Assembly (NCBI GenBank): GCA_024637015.1
Contig: JAGXGE010000032.1
Span: 1-64,000 of the forward strand
DNA: 64,000 nucleotides
Reading direction: 5' to 3'
Source: Aequorivita sp.
GTDB taxonomy: Bacteria > Bacteroidota > Bacteroidia > Flavobacteriales > Flavobacteriaceae
Below, in pieces: positions 52,347 through 61,708 of the stretch. Numbering within the stretch: position 1 is the stretch's first letter; each line of letters begins with the position of its first letter. The translations under genes were made by a program, and so were the position numbers. Below the pieces are notes generated by a model that saw only the letters and a list, made by a program, of their open reading frames with translations, was not told where the DNA came from and did no database searches.

Positions 52347-54284
52347 TTATTGCCATTCAGCCAAATTAGCTCCAATGATAGATACATAATCACTATTGTT
52401 TGCAGCTTTGGCTCCTTCTAGAGCTCGTTTAGCAATATTAATGGCTTCTTTTTTATCGCCAATTTTATAGTAAATAATGGATTTTTGATTCAATATCCAA
52501 AACTTATCTGGGTTCATTGCATCGGCTTTATCAATATATTTTTTGGCAATGTTAATATCTAAATCTTTATCATAGTAATAAATAGCGAAATTAGTATAAT
52601 CTCCACTAGTTGCTGCATCTATTTCTTCTATAGCCTTTATAACTTCAAAAACTTTTTCATCAGTTGGGACTTTAATCTCAAATTTGTATTTTTTTGAATC
52701 AATGTAGAAATTTAGCGTTGCTTCTATATCAGTAAGATCATTGACATTCACATAATAAGTGGATTCTGCTCTGTCTGTTCTTAAAGCAGGTATTCTGCAG
52801 ATGTCTATGATCGATGTGCCTGTGACTTCTTTAGAACCAATTTTTCTATTCTTCTGCTCTAGTTGTACTGAAAGTGAACCGTCCTTATCTCGCTTGCCTA
52901 ATATTTTATAAGTACCTGCTTTTATATTCTTATCGCATAAGCTTATATCATCATCAAATGTAATTGTCTCAACTAACTTTGTGTACGATTTATCTATATC
53001 TGTAATTACATTATTATATTCTAACTGTATTTGTGTTAAACCAACTTGTTGTATTTCCTTTGTATTAGTAGTTAAATTATTTGCTGAAGTTGCTGTTTCA
53101 AACGCAACTTTAATTTTAGTATTCTCCCACATCAATATTAACTCTCCAGTGTTTTTTCCTGTGGCTTCCAAGAGTATCGAAAATGATTCTTGAGTGTCAC
53201 TCAAAGTAATTTTTGGTACTTCAATGCTTAGTTTTATTTTTTTAGAATCCCAATTTTCCGGTGTGCCCCAATTATCATAATCACTATAAAAATAAACTGT
53301 CCAACTTGAAGTATTTGGTGTTGTATATAATGCATATGTTCCTTTTTTTAATAGCTTACCGTCAATATAAATATCTTGTGTGAAGCTAATTGTAGTATTT
53401 TCATTTGCTCCTGTTCTCCAAAATGCATTATACGGAATTACATCGCCAAAAATTGTTCTCTCTTTGATTGAAGGTCTTGAATAATTTAATGAAAAGTAAG
53501 TTCCTCCAATTTCTTTAGTATAACTAAATCTGGGGCTTGACATAGGCACTTTCACTTTATTATAATTTTCTTTTGCCTTTTCAAAAATAGGATTGCCAAA
53601 TAAATTAAACTCTTCAGAAGAAACTACATTTTCTGAATTTAAACTGTTATTTCCTCCTCCAGCAATCCAGCCTTTTTCAATTTCGATTAATCTATTTGCT
53701 TTTGATGGATGTGTGCTGGTTTCTTTTTCGTATCTCAAGGTTTGAATGGCACTTTGCGATTCCTCAAGGGATGCACCCATTTTTGCGAGAGAAACTCCAC
53801 TAAAATAGTCTGCCTCCAATTCCCATTTGTGATTACTTCCTTTATTGTTAAGCGAATGACCACTCAGATGATGGCCTATCTCATGGGCCAACACGCTAAT
53901 TGCTGACCAATCGTTTTGAGCATTATCGCTTATACGTTTCATAAAATTGATATCGTATAAAATATACCGCTCATAGTTACCATTAGCATCTTTAATGTTT
54001 TTAGCAATAGCGTTATTAATGTTGGGGCAACTTCTTAGTTTAAAACTTTTTGAAGGAATACCCATTTCATTTAATATCTTATCAACGGCTATTTGTGCTT
54101 CTTCATCACTAGCAAATCCAAGTTGGGAGCAAATGTTGTCTACTTCTTCTACGGTTTGGTAGTTTTGGGAAAAAATAGTTGGTGAAAATATAATTGAAAA
54201 AATCAATATGATTATAAACATAAGAATATCCAAACGCTTGGCGTTTTTAGTTTCTATATTGTAGATAGTTTCTCTGTAGTTCAT
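52347..54284 (-). CDS. M48-like metalloprotease with DUF2911 and TPR tail (paralogue A)
   Basis: A 645-residue protein. The signal helix runs ~20-40 (FIIILIFSIIFSP); a second Met at residue 22 is an alternative start. The shared module carries LAHEIGHHLSGH with HEIGH near 140 and ELEADYFSG (third ligand Glu). Residues ~240-410 are a DUF2911 domain (GGTYFSLNYSRPS, IPYNAFWRTGANENTT). A further ~100-residue beta domain follows, and the final ~60 residues form a TPR-like helical pair (NPDKFWILNQKSIIYYKIGDKKEA). It is the last gene of the operon and has a C-terminal half unlike its five paralogues. Confidence 0.82.
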   Translation of the reverse strand: MNYRETIYNIETKNAKRLDILMFIIILIFSIIFSPTIFSQNYQTVEEVDNICSQLGFASDEEAQIAVDKILNEMGIPSKSFKLRSCPNINNAIAKNIKDANGNYERYILYDINFMKRISDNAQNDWSAISVLAHEIGHHLSGHSLNNKGSNHKWELEADYFSGVSLAKMGASLEESQSAIQTLRYEKETSTHPSKANRLIEIEKGWIAGGGNNSLNSENVVSSEEFNLFGNPIFEKAKENYNKVKVPMSSPRFSYTKEIGGTYFSLNYSRPSIKERTIFGDVIPYNAFWRTGANENTTISFTQDIYIDGKLLKKGTYALYTTPNTSSWTVYFYSDYDNWGTPENWDSKKIKLSIEVPKITLSDTQESFSILLEATGKNTGELILMWENTKIKVAFETATSANNLTTNTKEIQQVGLTQIQLEYNNVITDIDKSYTKLVETITFDDDISLCDKNIKAGTYKILGKRDKDGSLSVQLEQKNRKIGSKEVTGTSIIDICRIPALRTDRAESTYYVNVNDLTDIEATLNFYIDSKKYKFEIKVPTDEKVFEVIKAIEEIDAATSGDYTNFAIYYYDKDLDINIAKKYIDKADAMNPDKFWILNQKSIIYYKIGDKKEAINIAKRALEGAKAANNSDYVSIIGANLAEWQ

Positions 54285-54292
54285 ACGCTAAA

Positions 54293-55687
54293 TTAATCTT
54301 TTACTTTATAGTCTTTTGGGTTAATTTCCGGATTGGCTAGCATTGATTTATATTTCATTGTCATTGTGGTTACATTTGGGCCTGTTGTTGTTTTCATTTC
54401 GTGATTAAAAGCAAATAGCACACCATCTACTTCGCGGTAGTCTGAATAGGTTGTAATTAATTCGCTTGTGGTCTCTGTATCTTTTAAATATTCGGTGTTC
54501 TCCTTATAATCAATAAATGAGTGGGTGATAGTTTTTCCGAACTGTAATAATCCGGTTTCAACGTTATAATAATTTATACGCTCTGCGTTAGATTTCATCC
54601 TAAATAGATCCTGATCCATATCAATATTAAAATCTGGTAATTGAATTACATGACATTCCACACCACTTACAGTCTCTCTTCCTAGATATTCTACTTCTTG
54701 ATTATTTAACAACAGGCTATATTCCCAAATAAAACTAGGTTGACTTTCCTCAGCCTCATTGAATGACAAAAACTTCCATGCCTCGTTTTTCTTTGTCTTT
54801 GAGTACATTTTACCATCAATCTTCAATGAATAGTATGATGTTCCACTCGCTGCAGTTTCAGTAATGAAGTTATTAGGTGTAATCATTGATATTTTCATAT
54901 CCATAGTTGTATTGTATGGCGTGCCATTCACTTCAGACGACATATTGTAATTTAATTCTTGATAAAGAGATTTTATCTTTAAAATATTCTCTTGCCCTCC
55001 AACAACCTCCAAATAATTAGCTATAACCTTCTGGGCGGCTACTTTACTTACTTCTTCCTCTATGGGTTCATCTTCAACGACTGTAATCTCTTCCAGATTT
55101 ACTTCCTGAACAGTTATGGTTTTCCCGCTGCCACGACTCCAACCTTTTGCTATTGCATTCAGCCGATCTGCTTTAGCCGGATGCGTACGGGTTGCTTCTT
55201 CCCTTTTTAGGGTTTTTATAGCGCTTTGTGCATCTTCTAATGAACTTCCCATTCTTGCCAATACAAATCCAGAAAACTCATCCGCCTCTAACTCCCATTG
55301 GTGATTACTGCCTTCGTTATTTAGCGAATGTCCGTTTAAATGGTGCCCAATCTCGTGTGCCAAAATACTTGTGGCCGCCCAATCGTTTGAGGCTTTATCT
55401 GAAATTTTTTCAAAAAATTCATTGTCATATAAAATATAGCGTGCTTTTTTACCATCGCCCACATCAATATTCTTGGCTACCGCATTATTTATATCGGGAC
55501 ATTCCTGGATAGTAAAATTTCGAAATAAGCCAATTTGGGAAAGTATTTTGTCTACGGCATCTTCAGCTTCTTCATCGCCCATAAAACCTAATTGGGTGCA
55601 GGCGGTGTCTATCTCTTCGATGGATTGGTAATTTTGAGCGCTAAATATCTGTGTAATAAGTAATAACAGTAAATAGAGATTTTTCAT
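54293..55687 (-). CDS. M48-like metalloprotease with LolA-like tail (paralogue B)
   Basis: A 464-residue protein with a signal peptide (LLLLLITQIFSAQ). HEIGH is at 111-115 and the third ligand is Glu132 in WELEAD. A shared SNHQWELEAD/FVLARMGSSLEDAQSAI stretch follows. From ~215 an AQKVIANYLEVVGGQENI helix starts a beta-rich LolA/LppX-like domain (YYSLKIDGKMYSKT, WEYSLLLNNQEVEYLG, ECHVIQLPDFNID). Family M48 enzymes cleave proteins at or near the membrane. The tail probably binds a lipid or a partner. The gene starts 4 bases after paralogue C. Confidence 0.85.
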   Translation of the reverse strand: MKNLYLLLLLITQIFSAQNYQSIEEIDTACTQLGFMGDEEAEDAVDKILSQIGLFRNFTIQECPDINNAVAKNIDVGDGKKARYILYDNEFFEKISDKASNDWAATSILAHEIGHHLNGHSLNNEGSNHQWELEADEFSGFVLARMGSSLEDAQSAIKTLKREEATRTHPAKADRLNAIAKGWSRGSGKTITVQEVNLEEITVVEDEPIEEEVSKVAAQKVIANYLEVVGGQENILKIKSLYQELNYNMSSEVNGTPYNTTMDMKISMITPNNFITETAASGTSYYSLKIDGKMYSKTKKNEAWKFLSFNEAEESQPSFIWEYSLLLNNQEVEYLGRETVSGVECHVIQLPDFNIDMDQDLFRMKSNAERINYYNVETGLLQFGKTITHSFIDYKENTEYLKDTETTSELITTYSDYREVDGVLFAFNHEMKTTTGPNVTTMTMKYKSMLANPEINPKDYKVKD

Positions 55688-55691
55688 AAAT

Positions 55692-56864
55692 TTATTTTTT
55701 ATTCCAACTATCCAATGGTATCTGGTTAATACTTCTTATAAAATCTTTAAATTGAGCTTCTATTAACTTTGTATCTATATTTCCCTTTCCGAAATTATTA
55801 ATAAAATCGCTTGAGAATATATCATCACCATAAATTTGCTTCAATTCCTTACAAATATCTTTATCTTCATTACTCCAATTACCTATATAAATACAACCAT
55901 AAGAGACATTTCCTTCTTGTACTCCTAAGAAATTAGAGGGATTTGAACCATCAATATAAGTATCAATGTAAGGATAAGCTACTTTTCCGTTGACAAAATA
56001 TAATAGAATATTCTGTTTCTCTATTTTTTGTGTCCCATTGGCCTCTAACAAAACTAATCCATTTAAAAATCCATTTTTAATGAAGCCCCCTTTGTAATTT
56101 GATAAATCTAATTTTTCCTTTTTGTACATAAAGTCATCTGTATTTGATTCACTACCAATAAACGCCTCTATTTTAACTGGTCCATACTCGCCATTTATGG
56201 TAACCATTTCTCGATTTTCCCCTGAAAAACGGAACCCTTTAGATTCTAATTGCGCTTGTGAATATATTCCTAATTCCATTTGATTGATTATTCCTCCGCC
56301 ATCATCCCATCCCTTTTCAATCTCCAATAAACGATCTTTTTTTGCAGGATGCGTGGAAGTAGCTTTCTCATATCGCAATGATTGTATAGCACTTTGTGCC
56401 TCCGTTAGAGAAGCACCTAATTTGGCCAAAGCCCACCCAGACCAATAATCGGCTTCCAACTCGTACGTATGGTTACTTCCTTCATTGTTTAATGAATGGC
56501 CAATTAAATGGTGGCCAATTTCATGGGCCAAAATACTTATTGCAGACCAATCTGTATTTGCGCTGTTTTCAATCCTACTCATAAATTGATTATCGTACAA
56601 TATGTAGCGATGGTACTTCCCGTTACTACCCTTTATGTTTTTGGCAACCGCATTATTGATGTTCGGACAGCTTTTAAGGGTAAATCCCTTGCTGGGCAAA
56701 CCAATTTGCTTTAAAATGCGGTCTACTGCCAATTGCGCATCCTCATCACTGGCAAAACCCAGTTGGGAGCAAATAGTGTCTACTTCTTCTACTGTTTGGT
56801 AGTTTTGGGAATAGCTAAACTGCATTAAAAAGCAATTTATGAGTAAAAAAATCAATCTTTTCAT
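55692..56864 (-). CDS. M48-like metalloprotease with unique C-terminal domain (paralogue C)
   Basis: A 390-residue protein with a signal peptide (FLLINCFLMQFSYS). HEIGHH lies near 113 and YELEADYWSG supplies the third ligand. The N-terminal ~190 residues match paralogue A most closely (CSQLGFASDEDAQLAVDRIL). The C-terminal ~180 residues have no LolA-like or DUF2911 signature. They read as beta strands with VYIDTYIDGSNP-like and YGCIYIGNWSNEDK stretches. It was probably rearranged from a common ancestor. It lies 17 bases after the CHASE2-partner gene. Confidence 0.83.
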   Translation of the reverse strand: MKRLIFLLINCFLMQFSYSQNYQTVEEVDTICSQLGFASDEDAQLAVDRILKQIGLPSKGFTLKSCPNINNAVAKNIKGSNGKYHRYILYDNQFMSRIENSANTDWSAISILAHEIGHHLIGHSLNNEGSNHTYELEADYWSGWALAKLGASLTEAQSAIQSLRYEKATSTHPAKKDRLLEIEKGWDDGGGIINQMELGIYSQAQLESKGFRFSGENREMVTINGEYGPVKIEAFIGSESNTDDFMYKKEKLDLSNYKGGFIKNGFLNGLVLLEANGTQKIEKQNILLYFVNGKVAYPYIDTYIDGSNPSNFLGVQEGNVSYGCIYIGNWSNEDKDICKELKQIYGDDIFSSDFINNFGKGNIDTKLIEAQFKDFIRSINQIPLDSWNKK

Positions 56865-56881
56865 AGTTTACTTTTTCAGCA

Positions 56882-57673
56882 TTAATAACAAATTTTATAA
56901 TCGTTGCACAGCATTATTTTTACTTCCGAAGCTGTAAAGCCCATTGAAAGTAAATCTTTTTTGAACAAATCTATGTCTGGTTCCAATGCCTTAAATTCCT
57001 CATTGGAAAGCAACGAAAAATTGTAGAATGTCAATGCATCCATATCTGGAAATTTGGTTTCCGAAACCGCCCATTGATAAATTTTTCCTTTCTTTAATAA
57101 TTGGTCATCAACAAAAAGCGTAAGGTTTTTCCCCATAACTCCAAATTTTACCGTGTGGCCAGTTTCCATTTCTTTCAGAAAGAAATATTTTTCTTCGGAA
57201 TCGAGGTTCCATACAAATTTTATTTCTGGAAAATAAATCTTCACACTGTCTGAGGGTTGCAAAAGAATTAGATTGTCGTTTCTATATACAACGCCCGTCT
57301 TAGAAGGGTTGGAGGTGTTTTTAGCGAACTGGTTCCAAACATAGCTCAAATATTTTTTGGTGAATGAGGAATTGTCCACTGAGGCAGGGATTTTCTTTAT
57401 AGCTGAAAAGGAATAGTCGCCAATCTCTTTGATCTCGAAACAATATCCTGCATCATTTATTAACAACAACTTATCATTGGCTTTTACAGTGACTATTGAA
57501 TTTGCAATAATGGGGGAGCCCTTGGAAAGCGATTTTGTGGTTTTGTCAATTTTTAAAACTGGAGTACCTTCAACTTTAAATACCATTAAATTGTCCTGAG
57601 CCGAACCTCCAAGGGTGTAAAATAACAATAGAATAAGCAGTATAGCGGTTTTTAACGAAAATAACTTTCCCAT
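56882..57673 (-). CDS. FecR-like secreted partner of the CHASE2 protein
   Basis: A 263-residue protein with a signal helix (ILLILLLFYTLGGSA). Residues ~28-95 resemble a FecR-type beta domain (VFKVEGTPVLKIDK, SIVTVKANDKLLLIND, YCFEI). After that it is beta-rich with a helical C-terminus (EFKALEPDIDLFKKDLL) and two late Cys. The start overlaps the CHASE2 gene by 22 bases, so the two proteins are probably made and act together. FecR-like domains often sense envelope ligands and pass the state to a membrane partner; that role is inferred. Confidence 0.6.
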   Translation of the reverse strand: MGKLFSLKTAILLILLLFYTLGGSAQDNLMVFKVEGTPVLKIDKTTKSLSKGSPIIANSIVTVKANDKLLLINDAGYCFEIKEIGDYSFSAIKKIPASVDNSSFTKKYLSYVWNQFAKNTSNPSKTGVVYRNDNLILLQPSDSVKIYFPEIKFVWNLDSEEKYFFLKEMETGHTVKFGVMGKNLTLFVDDQLLKKGKIYQWAVSETKFPDMDALTFYNFSLLSNEEFKALEPDIDLFKKDLLSMGFTASEVKIMLCNDYKICY

Positions 57674-58827
57674 GACATTTTTGTTTTTATATAATCAATT
57701 AAATGCTTGTAATAGCTAATGTAGCTGCTCCCTAATAGAGTTATACCAATAATTGGAACCACTTTTAGGATAATACCCATTTTAAAAAGCCATAAGGCCA
57801 AGCCTGTAAGGATAATTGTAAATGAAAAAAGAACAATTTTCTTTACGGTGCTTTCTGTAATTTTTTTACGCTTTCCCAACCACAGAAAATACATAATGGT
57901 AAAAAAGGTACATATAAAGCTCAACACTCCTATCCAAAAGTTGGAAACCCGATACATTAAATCGTTTTTAAGGAGCATGTTGATAATATTGGCATGGATG
58001 ACAACCCCAAACATATCGGGCACACTTTTTCCTGCGGTTATTTTATTAAGGGGAGTAAAAAGTTTGTCTTCCACATCATAAATATTTCCGGTGGGGCTGC
58101 CCAAATATCCTAATAAAACGATTTTGTTTTTAAGTATTGCCTTGTTTTCGCTTTCCATAAACTCCTCATAGCCAAAGTTCAAAAAAGAAGTGTAATCGCC
58201 CGTATATTTTATAGGGGTGGTTCCGTGAAACTTATCATCGTAACTATAGGCTTCCCAAGCCTCCTTGCCGAGCACTTTATGGGCAATTTTTGAGGCGAAG
58301 GATAAATGCTTTTGATTTTGAAACTGGGTAATGCCTACAAATTCGCGAACCACGGATTCTTGGTTTTCAAAGTTTAAATTAACGAAACCCGAATTTTTCT
58401 TATTTAAGAAAAGTGAATCATTGTTAATAAGACTGTCTTTGCCAATAATGTATGAAGTTATCACTTTGTCATTGTGCAGCGCTTTAGCCAACAGCGTATC
58501 TATAAAACCTTCTTTTCTGTCTTTGAAAATAATATCCACCCCAACTACTTTTGGGTCTGCCTTGAGAACCTCACTTAATAGCTGGGCGAGCTCAAAGCGG
58601 TCCCGGTGTTCTATGTTTATTAATACAATATCTTGATTTACCGTATGGGTTGGGTTAAAATTTTCGGCATAATATACATCCAGAAAGCTGAAATCCTTAA
58701 CCACTTTTTTTAAGGGGTCGAAAAAAGACATATTAATCACCAAAAAAGAAAGCACAAATATGATGAGAAAGGCAAAGAGCGTGCATAGCAGTGAATCTTT
58801 CAACAATAATTTAGTGCTTCTTTTCAT
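57652..58827 (-). CDS. CHASE2-domain membrane protein without an output domain
   Basis: A 391-residue protein. A membrane helix (LFAFLIIFVLSFLVINM, ~15-33) leads to a ~230-residue extracellular CHASE2 domain. Its marks are QDIVLINIEHRDRFELAQL, PKVVGVDIIFKD, FVNLNFENQESVVREF and LLGYLGSPTGNIYDVED with PLNKITAGKSVPDMFGV. Three membrane helices close the protein (~296-375). CHASE2 domains sense external signals, usually for a kinase or cyclase; here no such domain is attached. The chain stops ~16 residues after the last helix, so output must lie in other proteins. Confidence 0.85.
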   Translation of the reverse strand: MKRSTKLLLKDSLLCTLFAFLIIFVLSFLVINMSFFDPLKKVVKDFSFLDVYYAENFNPTHTVNQDIVLINIEHRDRFELAQLLSEVLKADPKVVGVDIIFKDRKEGFIDTLLAKALHNDKVITSYIIGKDSLINNDSLFLNKKNSGFVNLNFENQESVVREFVGITQFQNQKHLSFASKIAHKVLGKEAWEAYSYDDKFHGTTPIKYTGDYTSFLNFGYEEFMESENKAILKNKIVLLGYLGSPTGNIYDVEDKLFTPLNKITAGKSVPDMFGVVIHANIINMLLKNDLMYRVSNFWIGVLSFICTFFTIMYFLWLGKRKKITESTVKKIVLFSFTIILTGLALWLFKMGIILKVVPIIGITLLGSSYISYYKHLIDYIKTKMSWESYFR

Positions 58828-58848
58828 ATATGTTAAGATATTTCTTAT

Positions 58849-60276
58849 CTATTTTGTTATAAAATTTTCTTTGTTGATAGGTGGGTTAATCTCTATATTA
58901 ATTAAATTAGAAATTAAAGTTGATGTATTAGTTAATTTTCCATCAGAATAATTCATAATTTCAATTACTGTTTTTTCAGGAAACTGAATCCCGTCTACAG
59001 TTTTATAACTTACATGTTTTGACCTATGCACCATATTCATCTTTGTGTCCTGTAGATTCTTAGTTTCATTTTTATAATCTATATCTGCAATAGTTGTCAT
59101 TTCTTCAATAAAAAGTAAACCCGTGTCCACCTGATAATACCTATCGAAATATATTTTTGTATCTATTTTAAATGACCCACTCTCACTACTGAATATCTCT
59201 GGTTCAGGAATCGAAATTTTATAGCAATCTATCCCATCTATATTTTCAATTCCTTTGTAAATCAATTCATTATTGTTAACCAAATAACTATATTCTTTAA
59301 AGTAACTAATGTCTATTGAAGCTGATTCCGATTGTGTATTCTTAAATTTTTTCCATTGTTTACCTATTTTATTTTTAAGATACAATTTCCCATCAGCTAT
59401 CAAGATATAGGTATACTTATCAGAAGACGTTTCGGTTTTTGTTATAAACTTGGTGGGTGTTAAATAAATTAACTCTTGACTAGAAATCTCTTCTTTTTCA
59501 TTGCCATCTTTACGAATTGTCGTGACAAGTTCATTAGTTTTAATCAGTGTTTTAATTTGAGTAATTTTTTCTTGCCCACCTATAGCATACAAATAATTAG
59601 CTATTACCTGTTCTGCTGTAATTTCACTCGGGTCTTTAACTTCTTCGATTTTCTTAACCACAATGGTTTTACCATTGCCACGGTTCCAACCTATTTCAAT
59701 GGCGTTTAATCGGTCCTGTTTTGCAGGGTGGGTAGGGGAGGCTTCATCTGGCAATAACTTGCTTACCGCGCTTTGAGCATCGGCAAGACTACAACCCATG
59801 CGGGCTAACACAAAGCCTGAGAATTCATCGGCTTGCAACTCTACTTTATGATTGCTGCCTCCGCCTTTTAGCGTATGTCCGTTAAGGTGATGCCCAACTT
59901 CGTGGGCCAAAATGCTGGTCAAGCCCCAATCGGTGCCTGTAGAGGCGGATACTTTTGTAAAAAAAGCCTCATCATACAGAATATATCTATCAATATCGCC
60001 CCCTTCCAAGGGCATGGTTACCGCAAGGGCGTTGTTAATGTTGTCACATTCCTCTATCAGGAAATTTCTGAACAGGCCAACTTTATCCAAAATATTATCT
60101 ACCACCACCGTAGCTTCTCTTGTATCGTTAATAGAAGTGGTTGCGCCTTGCAGATCACAGGCAGAGGTTACTTCTTCAACGGTCTGGTAGCCTTGGTACC
60201 CACACATTTTAAGCTCCTGTGCCAAGGTGGGCTGCATTACAATCAATAAAAAGAAAATTATTAATATAGATTTCAT
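58849..60276 (-). CDS. M48-like metalloprotease with LolA-like tail (paralogue D)
   Basis: A 475-residue protein with a signal peptide (IIFFLLIVMQPTLA) and a CGYQGYQTVEEV start shared with paralogues E and F. HEVGHH is at 125-130 and the third ligand is Glu146 in VELQAD. Residues 20-225 are almost the same as in E and F. The C-terminal half (KTLIKTNELVTTI onward) is a LolA-like domain of a different sequence. A YLYAIGGQEKI helix marks the joint. The gene is 21 bases upstream of the CHASE2 gene. Confidence 0.87.
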   Translation of the reverse strand: MKSILIIFFLLIVMQPTLAQELKMCGYQGYQTVEEVTSACDLQGATTSINDTREATVVVDNILDKVGLFRNFLIEECDNINNALAVTMPLEGGDIDRYILYDEAFFTKVSASTGTDWGLTSILAHEVGHHLNGHTLKGGGSNHKVELQADEFSGFVLARMGCSLADAQSAVSKLLPDEASPTHPAKQDRLNAIEIGWNRGNGKTIVVKKIEEVKDPSEITAEQVIANYLYAIGGQEKITQIKTLIKTNELVTTIRKDGNEKEEISSQELIYLTPTKFITKTETSSDKYTYILIADGKLYLKNKIGKQWKKFKNTQSESASIDISYFKEYSYLVNNNELIYKGIENIDGIDCYKISIPEPEIFSSESGSFKIDTKIYFDRYYQVDTGLLFIEEMTTIADIDYKNETKNLQDTKMNMVHRSKHVSYKTVDGIQFPEKTVIEIMNYSDGKLTNTSTLISNLINIEINPPINKENFITK

Positions 60277-60281
60277 AGGCT

Positions 60282-61703
60282 CTATTTGTTTGGATTGAAA
60301 AGGGCAGGGTCGATTGTTGGGTTTACTTTTATTTCTAGATATTCCGTAACAGCTTCAGTGGTATAATTGCCCCATGAAGCAATGTCAATAATTGATTCTT
60401 CTTGTCTAAAGGAAAATAACACACCTTCAACTAGCCTGTAGTCGGAGTAAAACTTTTTGGAAGTGCGAGTTGCACTGAATAGTATTTGGTGTCCAATGGA
60501 ATCATTACCATCGGGCTTCGTCTTTATATTATATTCCTCATAATATAAAAGTCCTGTACTAATTTCATAAAATTTAGTACTCTGTTGGCTAATAACCCCA
60601 GTTAAAGAATTTCGGTATATCTCCACTTCTGGAAACTCAATTACAAAACATTCCTTTCCATTTATATTTTTTGACCTTAATAATTTCATATTAATATTAT
60701 TAGTAAGCGCACCAAATTCCGGAATGTAGCTTACTCCTTTACCCTCAAGTGAGGCCTTTTTCGATCCTTTAACTAATGACCAAGGTTTCTTTGATTTGGA
60801 TCGAATGTAAAATTTGTTGTTAACCGATAATGTGGAAATAGGCTTTTCTGACTCGATTGATATTGTTTCCAATAATTTTGAAGGTGTAGCAAAAAGCATT
60901 TGTCTATTTTCTTCGCTTTTTGTTTTGCCCTTAGTGCCATTAGAACGGGAAGTAATATTTAGTTTTTGAGAAAAAGTCTTTATCTCCATTATTTTTTCTT
61001 GGCCCCCAATGGCATCAAGATAATTCGCAATTACCTGTTCTGGCGTAATATCACTCGGATTCTCAACTTCTTCTATTTTCTTAACTACAATCGTTTTACC
61101 ATTGCCGCGGTTCCAACCAATTTCAATGGCAGCCAACCGATCTACTTTGGCAGGGTGCGTAGTTGAAGCCTCATCTGGTAATAATTTGCTTACCGCACTT
61201 TGGGCATCGGCAATACTACACCCCATACGGGCTAACACAAATCCCGAAAATTCATCGGCTTGCAACTCTACTTTATGATTGCTGCCTCCGCCCTTTAGAG
61301 TATGGCCGTTAAGGTGATGTCCAACTTCGTGGGCCAAAATGCTGGTCAAACCCCAATCGGTGCCTGTAGAGGCAGATACTTTTGTAAAAAAAGCCTCATC
61401 ATACAGAATATATCTATCAATATCGCCCCCTTCCAAAGGCATGGTCACCGCTAGCGCATTGTTGATGTTTTCACATTCCTCAATCAGGAAATTTCGAAAC
61501 AGGCCAACCTTGTCCAGGATATTATCTACCACTATGGTAGCTTCTTGTGTATCGTTAATAGAAGTGGTTGCGCCTTGTAGATCACAGGCTGAGGTAACTT
61601 CTTCAATGGTTTGGTAGCCTTGGTACCCGCAAATTTTAAGCTCTTGTGCCAAAATGGGATCCAATACTATCAGCGCAAAGAAAAGTACTAATTTAAATTT
61701 CAT
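60282..61703 (-). CDS. M48-like metalloprotease with LolA-like tail (paralogue E)
   Basis: A 473-residue protein with a signal peptide (LVLFFALIVLDPILA). The same N-terminal block as D and F includes LAHEVGHHLNGH and VELQADEFSG. From ~225 (DAIGGQEKIMEIK) the beta-rich tail shares GKGVSYIPEFGALTNN with paralogue F, so D, E and F differ mostly beyond that point. It is 5 bases from its neighbours on each side, with very tight operon spacing. Confidence 0.87.
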   Translation of the reverse strand: MKFKLVLFFALIVLDPILAQELKICGYQGYQTIEEVTSACDLQGATTSINDTQEATIVVDNILDKVGLFRNFLIEECENINNALAVTMPLEGGDIDRYILYDEAFFTKVSASTGTDWGLTSILAHEVGHHLNGHTLKGGGSNHKVELQADEFSGFVLARMGCSIADAQSAVSKLLPDEASTTHPAKVDRLAAIEIGWNRGNGKTIVVKKIEEVENPSDITPEQVIANYLDAIGGQEKIMEIKTFSQKLNITSRSNGTKGKTKSEENRQMLFATPSKLLETISIESEKPISTLSVNNKFYIRSKSKKPWSLVKGSKKASLEGKGVSYIPEFGALTNNINMKLLRSKNINGKECFVIEFPEVEIYRNSLTGVISQQSTKFYEISTGLLYYEEYNIKTKPDGNDSIGHQILFSATRTSKKFYSDYRLVEGVLFSFRQEESIIDIASWGNYTTEAVTEYLEIKVNPTIDPALFNPNK

Positions 61704-61708
61704 AGGCT

